A DNA stretch of 33,470 nucleotides from Deltaproteobacteria bacterium (lineage in GTDB: Bacteria > Desulfobacterota > DSM-4660 > Desulfatiglandales > HGW-15), in contig JAFDAM010000020.1 in the NCBI GenBank assembly GCA_019313825.1, positions 1 through 33,470 on the forward strand, written 5' to 3'. The notes beneath the pieces are model-generated. The model was not told the DNA's origin, did not search any database, and saw only the letters and a program-made list of their open reading frames with translations. The stretch's first letter is position 1, and every line of letters begins with the position of its first letter. Of this stretch, positions 9,367 through 15,853 are shown piece by piece. Position numbers and translations under genes: made by a program.

Positions 9367-9446
9367 GTCTCAATCCCTTCGTGATTCAGGTCAATTCCAA
9401 CCGCGGGCCTATGATTTGCCGTAAAATCGGGCGCTTGGCAACACAT
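9363..9446 (-). CDS. Possible 27-codon ORF running from the leader into the first repeat
   Basis: A second AAAGGAGGT (9455-9463) sits 9 bases (from GGAGG) before an ATG at 9444-9446. The frame MCCQAPDFTANH continues through the whole first repeat and stops at a TAA (9363-9365) in the newest spacer. The ribosome site lies inside the preceding small ORF, so the two would overlap. It may be accidental, because its 3' end depends on which spacer was last acquired. Confidence 0.2.
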   Translation of the reverse strand: MCCQAPDFTANHRPAVGIDLNHEGIET

Positions 9447-9636
9447 TTCCGCGTACCTCCTTTAATATTTTAAAATACATAAGTAATCACCTCCTTTCAT
9501 ATCACCTGGTTTCACTCTAAAGCACTGATAAGACAGGCAAAATATCCAGCAAGCGTACCGCAGGAGCGGCCAGCCGGACATGCTCAACAATATCAGTAAG
9601 TTATCAATTCAACTGGTACAGGCTTCAAGGTTCGCG
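9402..9636 (-). promoter_or_regulatory. CRISPR leader
   Basis: This 235-base stretch lies between the first repeat (in transcription order) and the proximal cas2 gene, where a leader is expected. On the minus strand it contains two copies of AAAGGAGGT (9489-9497 and 9455-9463), each followed by an ATG after 9 bases from GGAGG, and a 12-bp palindrome TATTTTAAAATA (9466-9477). I could not identify a convincing sigma-70 promoter. The boundary to the array is sharp at 9401/9402. Confidence 0.75.
9409..9480 (-). CDS. Possible 23-codon leader peptide in the CRISPR leader
   Basis: ATG at 9478-9480 (minus strand) is preceded by AAAGGAGGTG with 9 bases between GGAGG and the start, a near-ideal ribosome site. 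The frame runs MYFKILKEVRGN to a TAG at 9409-9411, 23 residues, rich in basic and hydrophobic residues. It ends 7 bases before the first repeat. No family is recognised. Translation is an inference from the ribosome site only. Confidence 0.3.
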   Translation of the reverse strand: MYFKILKEVRGNVLPSARFYGKS

Positions 9637-9915
9637 TCATAGCACGGTATACTCTTCATCCGGGTCAACAAGAACGCCCTGGCCGATGATCTCAATGGTG
9701 CCCGCGCATTTTTCGCATAAAGGGAAGTATTTCACCGCATCTTCAGATGCCTCTATCTCCCCCTCAATTCGGGTCTTCATTTCCGAGAAGTTCTTGCCCT
9801 CAACGTTTACCTCAAAGATGGATTTCTGCACACGCGTACCATAGTCTTTGAGCACCTTCGCCACCTTGCCAAGCCTGCGGGGTTCGGCAATATCATATGC
9901 CACGAGCATGTTCAT
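9637..9915 (-). CDS. cas2: Cas2 (proximal copy)
   Basis: This 92-residue protein has the Cas2 ferredoxin-like fold signature: the first strand with its Asp (MLVAYDIAEPRRLGKV), then GTRVQKSIFEV, and a C-terminal PLCEKC pair before a Gly-rich strand. Cas2 dimers bridge Cas1 dimers during spacer integration. It is the cas gene nearest the leader and is separated from the other cas2 by 180 bases, unlike the overlapping cas1-cas2 pair. Its translation start is embedded in a hairpin (9917-9939), suggesting independent control. An internal ATG two codons downstream is an alternative start. Confidence 0.93.
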   Translation of the reverse strand: MNMLVAYDIAEPRRLGKVAKVLKDYGTRVQKSIFEVNVEGKNFSEMKTRIEGEIEASEDAVKYFPLCEKCAGTIEIIGQGVLVDPDEEYTVL

Positions 9916-9916
9916 G

Positions 9917-9939
9917 ATAAAATCGCTCCACGATTTTAT
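9917..9939 (-). promoter_or_regulatory. Hairpin that places the cas2 Shine-Dalgarno in its loop
   Basis: ATAAAATCG and CGATTTTAT form a perfect 9-bp inverted repeat around a 5-base loop, read TGGAG on the minus strand, directly upstream of the cas2 ATG (9913-9915). TGGAG is the only purine-rich ribosome-site candidate there. A second hairpin, GCGGC-TTC-GCCGC, lies just upstream (9945-9957). The arrangement suggests structure-dependent translation. Confidence 0.5.
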
Positions 9940-10095
9940 AATATGCGGCTTCGCCGCTCATATAAATCAAAAGCACTAACCGTCTAATCAAATAAAAATA
10001 TTTGTCCAGAATAAAATCTTGGGAGTTCATTGTTATGCAACGGTAGAATCAAAAACTAGCATATGTGGTATATAGATAAAATAAGCCTCCCTTGA

Positions 10096-10371
10096 TCATA
10101 CAACCATATAATCTAACTGTGTAAGTTTTATCCCCAATCCTGATAGCTCCACCTTATTTAAACAACGTGAACAGATCTTGTAGATTCGAACGGCATCACT
10201 TTCAAGATCCAGCATATCCTTGCAAAAACGCCTGATCCTTTTGAGCGCAACATCGTCTATATCGCATTCAAAGACCGACTTCTGGGTATTCAGGCCGAAT
10301 TCCTTTAAGAAGGCATGGGTCCTTTTCAGGCGTTTCGGATCTGTAATATCATATGTTACAAATATGATCAT
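10096..10371 (-). CDS. cas2: Cas2 (distal copy, coupled to cas1)
   Basis: A second Cas2 of 91 residues: MIIFVTYDITDPKRLKR with the conserved Asp, LNTQKSVFECDID, and KICSRC near the C terminus. It is clearly diverged from the proximal copy, so this is not a recent duplication. Its ATG overlaps the cas1 stop by 4 bases (10368-10371), so the two are probably made together and this copy is the likely Cas1 partner. The 180 bases between the two cas2 genes hold hairpins but no gene. Confidence 0.93.
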   Translation of the reverse strand: MIIFVTYDITDPKRLKRTHAFLKEFGLNTQKSVFECDIDDVALKRIRRFCKDMLDLESDAVRIYKICSRCLNKVELSGLGIKLTQLDYMVV

Positions 10372-11525
10372 TTCAGCAATATGGGTTGATAAACATCAAC
10401 CTCTCCTTCTATAACTTTCCGGTAATGGCCTGCCTGAAAAATAATGGCGTCACCGTATGTAAGTTGGCGTTCAGCAGGGGGATAGAAAAATGTTGTGGTC
10501 AATTTTTTCTCAAAAGCATCTATAACCCGTTTAAAGGCCTCCTGTCTGAGTTTAACGGGGTATTTTCCGGTGACCTGGGCCGGTTGTGCAGGTGTCTCCT
10601 CCATCCTTTGTTCGGGAAGATCAAATTCTACAGATTCAGCATCGCTAACGGATATTAAACCGATGGGATCAGCAGTGACGTCCGGAGTTACCTCGGTTTC
10701 TGAATCCACGGAAGCCTTTTTTGGCGGTTCTTCCCTTATAAAATCCTCCTCCTGGAGTATATTAAGGTTAAAAAGGGACAAGGTGAGAGTTTCGGCAATA
10801 ATCGAACGGAACTCTTCCATAAGGTCGAGCACCAGGGAATAGCGCCCGTAGTCGATTGAATGGAGAAAACCCGGATACGGGTCCAGTCCAGCCACACGCA
10901 CTGCAGAATAGACCCTGTTCATCAGGAACGTGTACAGGAGGGATAACACCGCATTGACCGGATCGGTTGGCGGCCTCCGCACTCTTTTTGAAAAGTCCAT
11001 GTCCGAAACAAGGCCGCACCGGAAAACCTTGAAGAAAAGGGCGCCGCCCCTGCCTTCGTACCCACGCACGCTGTCGACACTTTCCGCGGCAGCAAGTTTT
11101 GCAAGCAGATCCTGGATCTGCGCTGCCGCATTACCAGCCTCGGGCTTCTTCCTGCTCCTCTTGATCCTCATTAAGAGCGTTGCCATATTGGAGAGCTTGC
11201 CGGCCACAATAACCTTCGCAAGTCTGAGCCCAAAATCAGGATCATCCAGCAGGCGGTACTGTCTTTTGTGAAGGAACACATTCTTTGATTCAACCGGAGC
11301 AAGCCGGCCGAGATACCTTCCGAACCGGGTGAGAAACACGGTGTCGATGTTGTTGCGCATAATCTGGCACATGGCGCTGTGTGTGATCTCGATGTTTCCA
11401 AAGAGCAGAAGCTGATCCAGCTTGTAGGTGAAAAGGGTGTTATAGATGCCATCTCCCTTCCGAACCAGCAGATGCCGCCCCTCTTTTACGATCCGCGCAC
11501 CCTGGGTCTTGACATATGCGATCAT
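10368..11525 (-). CDS. cas1: Cas1 integrase with an acidic insertion
   Basis: Cas1 inserts spacers into the leader end of the array. The start at 11525 follows AGAGGAGGCGG; the upstream in-frame ATG at 11576 has no such site. The N-terminal beta domain (MIAYVKTQGARI) leads to the catalytic helical domain: E157 in GYEGRG, H222 in GFLHSIDYGRYS, and LDLMEEFR at 233-240. The protein is 385 residues, where typical Cas1 is 320-345. The excess is at about residues 265-322, between NLNILQEEDF and the C-terminal helix VKLRQEAFKRVIDAFEKKL, and is rich in Glu, Asp, Pro and Val, so probably disordered. The shared 17-bp cas motif lies 50 bases upstream of the ATG. Confidence 0.95.
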   Translation of the reverse strand: MIAYVKTQGARIVKEGRHLLVRKGDGIYNTLFTYKLDQLLLFGNIEITHSAMCQIMRNNIDTVFLTRFGRYLGRLAPVESKNVFLHKRQYRLLDDPDFGLRLAKVIVAGKLSNMATLLMRIKRSRKKPEAGNAAAQIQDLLAKLAAAESVDSVRGYEGRGGALFFKVFRCGLVSDMDFSKRVRRPPTDPVNAVLSLLYTFLMNRVYSAVRVAGLDPYPGFLHSIDYGRYSLVLDLMEEFRSIIAETLTLSLFNLNILQEEDFIREEPPKKASVDSETEVTPDVTADPIGLISVSDAESVEFDLPEQRMEETPAQPAQVTGKYPVKLRQEAFKRVIDAFEKKLTTTFFYPPAERQLTYGDAIIFQAGHYRKVIEGEVDVYQPILLK

Positions 11526-11575
11526 AATCCGCCTCCTCTCTTTTTCTGCATTATAAGAGGAGACCTTTATATTCA

Positions 11576-11592
11576 AAGGATTGCAACGTTGC
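11576..11592 (-). promoter_or_regulatory. Shared cas-promoter motif upstream of cas1
   Basis: The plus strand reads AAGGATTGCAACGTTGC, containing the 10-bp perfect palindrome GCAACGTTGC. Very similar sequences precede cmr1 (23285-23301) and cas6 (25867-25883). A TTGACA on the minus strand (11603-11608) with 17-bp spacing puts the -10 (TGCAAT, 11580-11585) inside the motif, as expected for an operator. Confidence 0.6.
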
Positions 11593-11647
11593 CGTATTCA
11601 GTTGTCAAAGAGCATAGTTTATCTGTTGGCAAAAACTGACAGCCAGT

Positions 11648-12823
11648 CTATTTCATTATCTTTTCTTTTAACCACCCCTCCAAATCAGAGATTTGCCGAA
11701 GAGGTACAATTTGCGTGTTAAACAGCTTCCCCCTCTCAAGCAAATGGGGTTTAATATTCCCATTTTTATCAAGCACGTTATTTGAAGTTGTTGCCAGAAT
11801 GCCCTTTGGAGTCAAACCAAAATTCTGCCGGAGGGCTCCAAGCTTATAAAGGAAGTCATTAATTGTCCCCCCTCGTTCCTGTTTTTCGCTGCCCATGGGA
11901 GCTTTCAATGATTTACATTCTACAACATAAAGAATATTTTCGTAGGTAAAAAGCACATCATATTCGTTATCATTGCCATTGATCCTACAATGTAATCCGA
12001 GGCATATATCTGAGTTATCTCCTGGCAGGATTGATTCAATAGCCAGGAAAACCCGTTCCTCAAGCCACCCCCCTCTCAGGTAGTTCCAATCAGATGCATC
12101 AATCCTTTTCGATATAGCGCCTCCTGCGTATGCAAAACCAAGTTTACCCAGCAGGTTTTTTTCAACGGGGCTTTCAGGCAGATAGTTCATTAAAAAGTCG
12201 TATCCTTTTTTAACGTCCTTTCTTTTTAATGAACGCAGGATTCTCCCCATCTGCTGTAATAGTGGCTCAATTTCTTTGTAATGGTCAAATAAAAAATAAG
12301 TGGTATGCTTCCTGTCATGAGCTTCCTGTTTTAACTCATCGAGTATTTTTCGATTTTCTATCGAAACATTATACGCAGTCAAATATGCCTCTACTGAAAG
12401 ACGAATCGGGACAGGAATAGGGTCATTTGGCCGATGCACACGGAAATACAAATTCTTAGGTATGGGCATATAAACCATATCCGCGCCATAGCTTTTAAAT
12501 ATTTCATAAGCGGCAAGAGACATAAGTTTTGTTCCACCGGTTAAATTAGTAATAAATTGATAGTAATTTCTATTTGATTTGAGCCATTCAATTACCTTTT
12601 CATAAAAATCAGGAACCGAGCCTTCAGGGACTATAATCTTAGAGCTGTGGTTGTGATAATCCATATTAAGGATTGAAAGGCAGTTGAGAATAGCCTGAGA
12701 CTTGTTCTTCTTTTCCATTGAGGCAGTGCTTAAAAGCAGCAGGTAATCAGGGCGGATTGCAGCGGTTATTAGAATATTTGGAATAGTCTGATCACTCACC
12801 AAAGAAACCAGGCAAGTCTTCAT
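11648..12823 (-). CDS. card1: Card1/Can2-like CARF nuclease
   Basis: A 391-residue CRISPR ancillary effector. The N-terminal half is a CARF domain (LVSDQTIPNILI near the start and ITNLTGGTKLMSLAAYEIF at about 91-109), which binds cyclic oligoadenylate in this family. The C-terminal half is a PD-(D/E)XK nuclease: GGWLEERVF (about 251-259), then D289 in NEYDVLF and E302-K304 in YVVECKS. Characterised Card1/Can2 proteins are cA4-activated nickases or RNases. The start overlaps the stop of csx20 by 4 bases (12820-12823), so the effector and its putative off-switch are coupled. The intact Cas10 cyclase motif in this locus provides the expected signal. The exact specificity cannot be read from sequence. 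Confidence 0.82.
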   Translation of the reverse strand: MKTCLVSLVSDQTIPNILITAAIRPDYLLLLSTASMEKKNKSQAILNCLSILNMDYHNHSSKIIVPEGSVPDFYEKVIEWLKSNRNYYQFITNLTGGTKLMSLAAYEIFKSYGADMVYMPIPKNLYFRVHRPNDPIPVPIRLSVEAYLTAYNVSIENRKILDELKQEAHDRKHTTYFLFDHYKEIEPLLQQMGRILRSLKRKDVKKGYDFLMNYLPESPVEKNLLGKLGFAYAGGAISKRIDASDWNYLRGGWLEERVFLAIESILPGDNSDICLGLHCRINGNDNEYDVLFTYENILYVVECKSLKAPMGSEKQERGGTINDFLYKLGALRQNFGLTPKGILATTSNNVLDKNGNIKPHLLERGKLFNTQIVPLRQISDLEGWLKEKIMK

Positions 12824-13212
12824 TTCTCATACCTCCTGAAAATCTGGTGCTGAAAATGATGAGTCAGTTTAACTGATCCGTCTTGAAAAAGCTCTTCTTT
12901 TGTCTCGCGACGTGTTGTTGAATATATGGGGATAAGCCCGAGTTTGAAGGCATAATTAACCATGATATAGCATGCCCCGAAATCGCCCTGGATAAGCACG
13001 AAATCATTCTTTTCGGATTTTGTTTTCAGCCATGCCTGCACAGGTTCCAGGTATGCCTCTATTGTGGGTAAATCCGGGGGGATATTGCTCCAGATCTTTT
13101 TATGATCAGGCGGCATATCCATAATCCGTTCTACACCCAATGCATGCAGCGCGTTGGCCCTCTGGGCCTTCGTGAACGTATGGTTGAATATCAGGAAAAG
13201 TGATGTTGTCAT
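12820..13212 (-). CDS. csx20: Csx20 family protein, candidate ring nuclease
   Basis: This 130-residue protein matches the Csx20 family: LFLIFNHTFTKAQ at the N terminus, LGVERIMDMPPD, IWSNIPPDLP, VLIQGDFGACYIMVNYAF and YSTTRRET, ending in a basic tail. Csx20 occurs only with type III systems and has been proposed to be a ring nuclease that degrades cyclic oligoadenylate. It is first in a two-gene unit with the Card1-like nuclease, which fits a role in ending the signal. The promoter region upstream (13213-13278) does not carry the motif seen before the other cas operons. Confidence 0.8.
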   Translation of the reverse strand: MTTSLFLIFNHTFTKAQRANALHALGVERIMDMPPDHKKIWSNIPPDLPTIEAYLEPVQAWLKTKSEKNDFVLIQGDFGACYIMVNYAFKLGLIPIYSTTRRETKEELFQDGSVKLTHHFQHQIFRRYEK

Positions 13213-13278
13213 TTGGTTTTTTGTACACTTGAAAGATCCAAGATCGATCCTCTCTATACGATAGATCTAAAAATATTA

Positions 13279-13316
13279 TTGACAAAAGAGTATTTATTTA
13301 ATATTATTGCAATAAT
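13279..13316 (+). promoter_or_regulatory. Promoter and operator of the VapBC-like module
   Basis: TTGACA (13279-13284), a 17-base spacer and TATTAT (13302-13307) form a strong sigma-70 promoter. A perfect 14-bp palindrome, ATTATTGCAATAAT (13303-13316), overlaps the -10. This is where a ribbon-helix-helix antitoxin would bind for autoregulation. Confidence 0.7.
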
Positions 13317-13336
13317 CCATCTAAAAAGAGGTGACT

Positions 13337-13597
13337 ATGCCAAAGTATCAAAAAAAGATCCAGGTATTATTGACAGAGGAGCAATTTCAGGGCCTGGCTG
13401 AAATCGCCGCGCAACAGAAAAAGAAGCTGGGCGCTCTGGTTCGGGAGGCCATCGAAGAATATCATTTAAAAAAGGCCAATCAGCGCCGTATCTCCAATGC
13501 CGTGGATCGGCTCCTGTCTTTACCTGAGCTGCCCGTTCCCGAAAATTACCAGGAATGGGAAGCGGAATACCAAAAGAAAAAGTATTCTTGCCCATGA
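13337..13597 (+). CDS. Ribbon-helix-helix antitoxin, VapB-like
   Basis: An 86-residue protein. The N terminus KYQKKIQVLLTEEQFQGLAEIA with the following KKLGALVREAIEEYHLKK is a ribbon-helix-helix DNA-binding domain. The C-terminal tail (PENYQEWEAEYQKKK) would clamp the toxin. The ATG at 13337 is chosen because AGAGGTG sits just upstream; the GTG at 13331 lies in that ribosome site. The stop overlaps the toxin ATG by 4 bases. The module faces away from the cas genes and carries its own promoter. Confidence 0.8.
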   Translation: MPKYQKKIQVLLTEEQFQGLAEIAAQQKKKLGALVREAIEEYHLKKANQRRISNAVDRLLSLPELPVPENYQEWEAEYQKKKYSCP

Positions 13598-14010
13598 AAG
13601 CTCCATCCTATCAGTTCATTGATGCCAATCTGATTATGTACTCTATCGGAGGCCCTCATCCCCTTCGCGCGCCATGCAGAATAGTACTTGAAAAAATTAA
13701 AGACGGACGCATACAGGTTGTTACTAATACTGAAGTGCTCCAGGAGATATTGTACCGGTTTTTTTCAATCAAGAGATTCTCTCAGGCTGAATCGGCATAT
13801 ACTTCAATGGTTGAACTCTGCGCGGAGATTTTTCCTGTGACGCTCCGCGACACGGATCTGGCAATGGATTTAATAAAAAAATATCCCGGCATAACCTCGC
13901 GTGATGCAGTTCATGCTGCCACTATGATACATCATGATATAAAAGAGATTCTCTCTGCCGATTCCCATTTTGATTCCATCCGGGAGATCCGGCGAGTTCC
14001 GCCGGCCTGA
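13594..14010 (+). CDS. PIN-domain toxin, VapC-like
   Basis: This 138-residue PIN ribonuclease shows the acidic set: YQFIDANLIMYSIGG (first Asp), NTEVLQEIL (Glu), and GITSRDAVHAATM with a further Asp and the LSADSHFDSI strand. PIN toxins cut specific RNAs, often initiator tRNA or rRNA. The ATG lies in an ATGA overlap with the antitoxin stop. Its position between csx20 and the other modules makes it part of a toxin-antitoxin cluster inside the cas locus. Confidence 0.85.
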   Translation: MKAPSYQFIDANLIMYSIGGPHPLRAPCRIVLEKIKDGRIQVVTNTEVLQEILYRFFSIKRFSQAESAYTSMVELCAEIFPVTLRDTDLAMDLIKKYPGITSRDAVHAATMIHHDIKEILSADSHFDSIREIRRVPPA

Positions 14011-14046
14011 ATCCGGCATTGTTTTTTCAAATGAAAATATTTATTA

Positions 14047-14091
14047 TTGACATTAACAAAATTGTAAATTAGTATTTATGTAAAATACTAA
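14047..14091 (+). promoter_or_regulatory. Promoter and operator of the AbrB/RelE module
   Basis: TTGACA (14047-14052), 17 bases, then TAGTAT (14070-14075). A perfect 9-bp inverted repeat with a 5-base gap, TTAGTATTT / AAATACTAA (14069-14077 and 14083-14091), covers the -10 and start site. It is the likely binding site of the antitoxin-toxin complex. Confidence 0.65.
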
Positions 14092-14114
14092 ATATTTGTT
14101 TCAGGTGATACATC

Positions 14115-14375
14115 ATGTTAAGACGAATAACCCGCAACAAGCAGGTGACAATACCAAAAGAGTTCATGGGGCGCCTTCATTTAAATGAAGGCGATTATGT
14201 CAGCATCGAGTGTGATGATGACTCAATTCGACTGCGAGCCGTGGACATTCAGGAATTCAGTCGCAATGATTACAAAAAGCTGGCCTCCAAGCTTGATCAA
14301 TTGAAAAAAGAGCGGGGCACACGTCACAAGGACTCCACATCAGCGCGTAAGCACCTAAAAAACTTAATGAAATAA
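14115..14375 (+). CDS. SpoVT/AbrB-type antitoxin
   Basis: An 86-residue protein with an N-terminal swapped-hairpin AbrB domain: MLRRITRNKQVTIPKEF followed by LNEGDYVSIECDDDSIRLR. The C-terminal half is charged and probably helical, wrapping the toxin. It is followed after one base by a RelE/ParE-type toxin. AbrB antitoxins paired with RelE-fold toxins are a less common but known combination. The operator upstream supports autoregulation. Confidence 0.82.
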   Translation: MLRRITRNKQVTIPKEFMGRLHLNEGDYVSIECDDDSIRLRAVDIQEFSRNDYKKLASKLDQLKKERGTRHKDSTSARKHLKNLMK

Positions 14376-14376
14376 A

Positions 14377-14652
14377 GTGCGATACGAATTTAAAACCAGC
14401 TTTGACCGTCGCTTCAAGAAATTTTCCTCGCCCCGTCAACAAAAGGTTTACCAGGCCATTGACACCCTCATGAAGTACGTAGACGGCGAGGCTGAACTAC
14501 CCACCGGACTCGGCCTTAAAAACTGGCATGCAGATTACTGGGAAATCCGTGCCGGGATCAAGGACCGCATTCTCTTTGAGTTCACCGACCAAATCACCTT
14601 TCTTTTTGCGGGCAATCATGACGAAATAAAAAAATTTATGCGACAGAAATAG
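14377..14652 (+). CDS. RelE/ParE-type toxin
   Basis: A 91-residue protein with a GTG start one base after the antitoxin stop. The pattern YEFKTSFDRRFKKFSSPRQQKVYQAI, then LKNWHADYWEIRAGIKDRILFEF and ITFLFAGNHDEIKKFM matches the RelE/ParE fold, with the typical W-x-I-R-A-G-x-K/D-R-I strand and a basic surface. Members cut ribosome-bound mRNA or poison gyrase. The C-terminal NHDEIKKF resembles RelE/YoeB-like members. Its target cannot be decided from sequence. Confidence 0.8.
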   Translation: MRYEFKTSFDRRFKKFSSPRQQKVYQAIDTLMKYVDGEAELPTGLGLKNWHADYWEIRAGIKDRILFEFTDQITFLFAGNHDEIKKFMRQK

Positions 14653-14665
14653 AAAATGCTCTTAT

Positions 14666-15136
14666 TCAGCGTACATCATACAGGCATAGTACTGCTGCCC
14701 AGCCGGACGGCAGTATCTCCAACGGCTCCTCCATCTCCTTTCCATATTTGACAACCATCTCCAGAAAATATTTGGCGTGGAAGAAGGCTTCAACAAATGG
14801 TCGTGTGTGATGTGTCCATTTTTCGTTGTGTCCATGTTCAAATTCCTTTCCGCCGGCGCCCTCTTTGATGATTTCCTCAAATTCCTTACATAGTGACCGG
14901 CCTTCCGGCGCCAGGCCCTTCAATACATCAACAATCCTCCTGGTTACATGCTGAAGCCCATAAACCTTGAAAGAATGATGATAGAAGCGGTAGATAGGAT
15001 CTTCATACCCCCAATGAGAACTGACTTCTTCCAAAAGTGTCTCAAGTTCGGGAAGTTTTGTCTGGATATTAGCGAGCAGCTTATTTCCCTTTTCTTTCAT
15101 GTCAGTGAAATAATCAGGGGTAACTTCTTTACCCAT
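14666..15136 (-). CDS. Conserved hypothetical protein
   Basis: I do not recognise a named family. The 156-residue product is mostly helical and soluble. A His/Trp-rich segment, HGHNEKWTHHTRPFVEAFFHAKYFLEM, is followed by LPSGWAAVLCLYDVR at the C terminus. The clustered His could bind metal. ATG at 15134-15136 is preferred to the upstream in-frame ATG (15220), which would overlap the nucleotidyltransferase gene; an AAGGAC lies upstream. It follows HEPN and MNT on the same strand with a 40-base gap and may belong to that module. Confidence 0.6.
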   Translation of the reverse strand: MGKEVTPDYFTDMKEKGNKLLANIQTKLPELETLLEEVSSHWGYEDPIYRFYHHSFKVYGLQHVTRRIVDVLKGLAPEGRSLCKEFEEIIKEGAGGKEFEHGHNEKWTHHTRPFVEAFFHAKYFLEMVVKYGKEMEEPLEILPSGWAAVLCLYDVR

Positions 15137-15143
15137 CGGTTTT

Positions 15144-15171
15144 GTCCTTAGCCCAATAGGGGATTGGAGAC
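15144..15171 (+). repeat. Orphan CRISPR-repeat-like sequence
   Basis: The 28 bases begin GTCCTTAGCCC and end GGGGATTGGAGAC. The end resembles the 3' end of the array repeat (AAGGGATTGAGAC) with two single-base insertions. It contains a short stem CCAAT/ATTGG. It sits alone in the 40-base gap between the MNT gene and the hypothetical gene. It may be a decayed or solo repeat of another family, or coincidence. Confidence 0.25.
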
Positions 15172-15176
15172 CTCGA

Positions 15177-15488
15177 TTAATCTGCGCTGTAAACGACTTC
15201 TCCGGTTTTTGTAATCTCATCCAGGAATCCGCTTACATCATCCCCCTGTTCCACTAAAACAGGCTCTATCCTTAAATCAATGTCTCTGCTTAACTTAAAA
15301 AGCAGCGCGCCGGTCGAAAGATAGTCATCTTCTATAGAATCTAAAACCACTGCTACATCTATATCGCTGTCCTTTCCTGCGTTTTCTTTTGCGTGGGATC
15401 CATAAAGTATGACTTTCTTCACAGACAACTTTTTCTTTACAACTTCCGCATAATTTCTGACAATTTCTATAGCTTGTTTTTTGTCCAT
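15177..15488 (-). CDS. MNT nucleotidyltransferase, antitoxin of a HEPN/MNT module
   Basis: A 103-residue minimal nucleotidyltransferase: LYGSHAKENAGKDSDIDVAVV holds the GS motif and the two metal-binding Asp residues, and DIDLRIEPVLVE supplies the third acidic strand. In characterised HEPN/MNT pairs the MNT protein inactivates the HEPN ribonuclease, in some by adding AMP groups. The start lies 22 bases inside the HEPN gene, with AGAGGA upstream, showing tight coupling. Confidence 0.85.
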   Translation of the reverse strand: MDKKQAIEIVRNYAEVVKKKLSVKKVILYGSHAKENAGKDSDIDVAVVLDSIEDDYLSTGALLFKLSRDIDLRIEPVLVEQGDDVSGFLDEITKTGEVVYSAD

Positions 15489-15853
15489 TGGTATAATTCC
15501 TCTGTTCTTTTCAAGATATATTCACATCTTTCTTTGCTAAGCGCTTTTAATACTTTTTCTTTGTATGTCGGATACCTCGCTTCAATGTTCAATGGTCCAA
15601 CTAATTCAACAAGATCCTTTTGATTCTCGTCCATTTTTTCAAATAGTCCACTTTGCTGGGCCAGGTATCTCAGATTATGTGTGAAAGGGGGGTTCTCATT
15701 ATTTATGAGGACATAGTGCCCTTTAAACATTTTTTCAATAACCTGATGGCACATAAATCCTACATACAGGTATCTGCCGCCCTTCAGCATAACCCATGCA
15801 GTCTCCAGATCATATTCGGCCATGTCAACCCAATATTCCTTTTTATCTTTCAT
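15467..15853 (-). CDS. HEPN-domain protein, toxin of a HEPN/MNT module
   Basis: This 128-residue four-helix HEPN protein of the COG2250/PF05168 type shows DMAEYDLETAWVMLKGGRY, CHQVIEKMFKGHYVL, PPFTHNLRYLAQ and NIEARYPTYKEKV, all typical of that group. The RX4-6H ribonuclease motif of HepT proteins is not clear, so catalytic activity is uncertain. ATG at 15853 is chosen since GAGGTG lies at proper distance upstream. The gene precedes MNT in the same operon. A short interrupted frame upstream ends in an ATGA overlap with this start. Confidence 0.82.
   Translation of the reverse strand: MKDKKEYWVDMAEYDLETAWVMLKGGRYLYVGFMCHQVIEKMFKGHYVLINNENPPFTHNLRYLAQQSGLFEKMDENQKDLVELVGPLNIEARYPTYKEKVLKALSKERCEYILKRTEELYQWTKNKL

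Larger units (their letters stand above)
6320..9401 (-). CRISPR. Type III CRISPR array, 42 repeats and 41 spacers
   Basis: A 35-bp repeat (plus strand begins GTCTCAATCCC and ends CAATTCCAAC) recurs 42 times. Forty-one copies read identical by eye; the one at 6320-6364 is altered. Spacers are 36-42 bp. Read on the minus strand the repeat ends in GATTGAGAC, so the 8-nt crRNA handle would be ATTGAGAC. This orientation places the leader at the right-hand end beside cas2 and cas1, so the newest spacers are near 9366 and the oldest near 6365. Cas6 (24849-25793) is the expected processing enzyme and the Cmr complex the expected user. Short open frames within the array are translations of the repeat and are not genes. 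Confidence 0.98.

Noticed and set aside
10495-11271. Plus-strand open frames of about 110 codons opposite cas1
   Set aside because: They are antisense to the strongly conserved cas1 gene, without ribosome sites or family resemblance.
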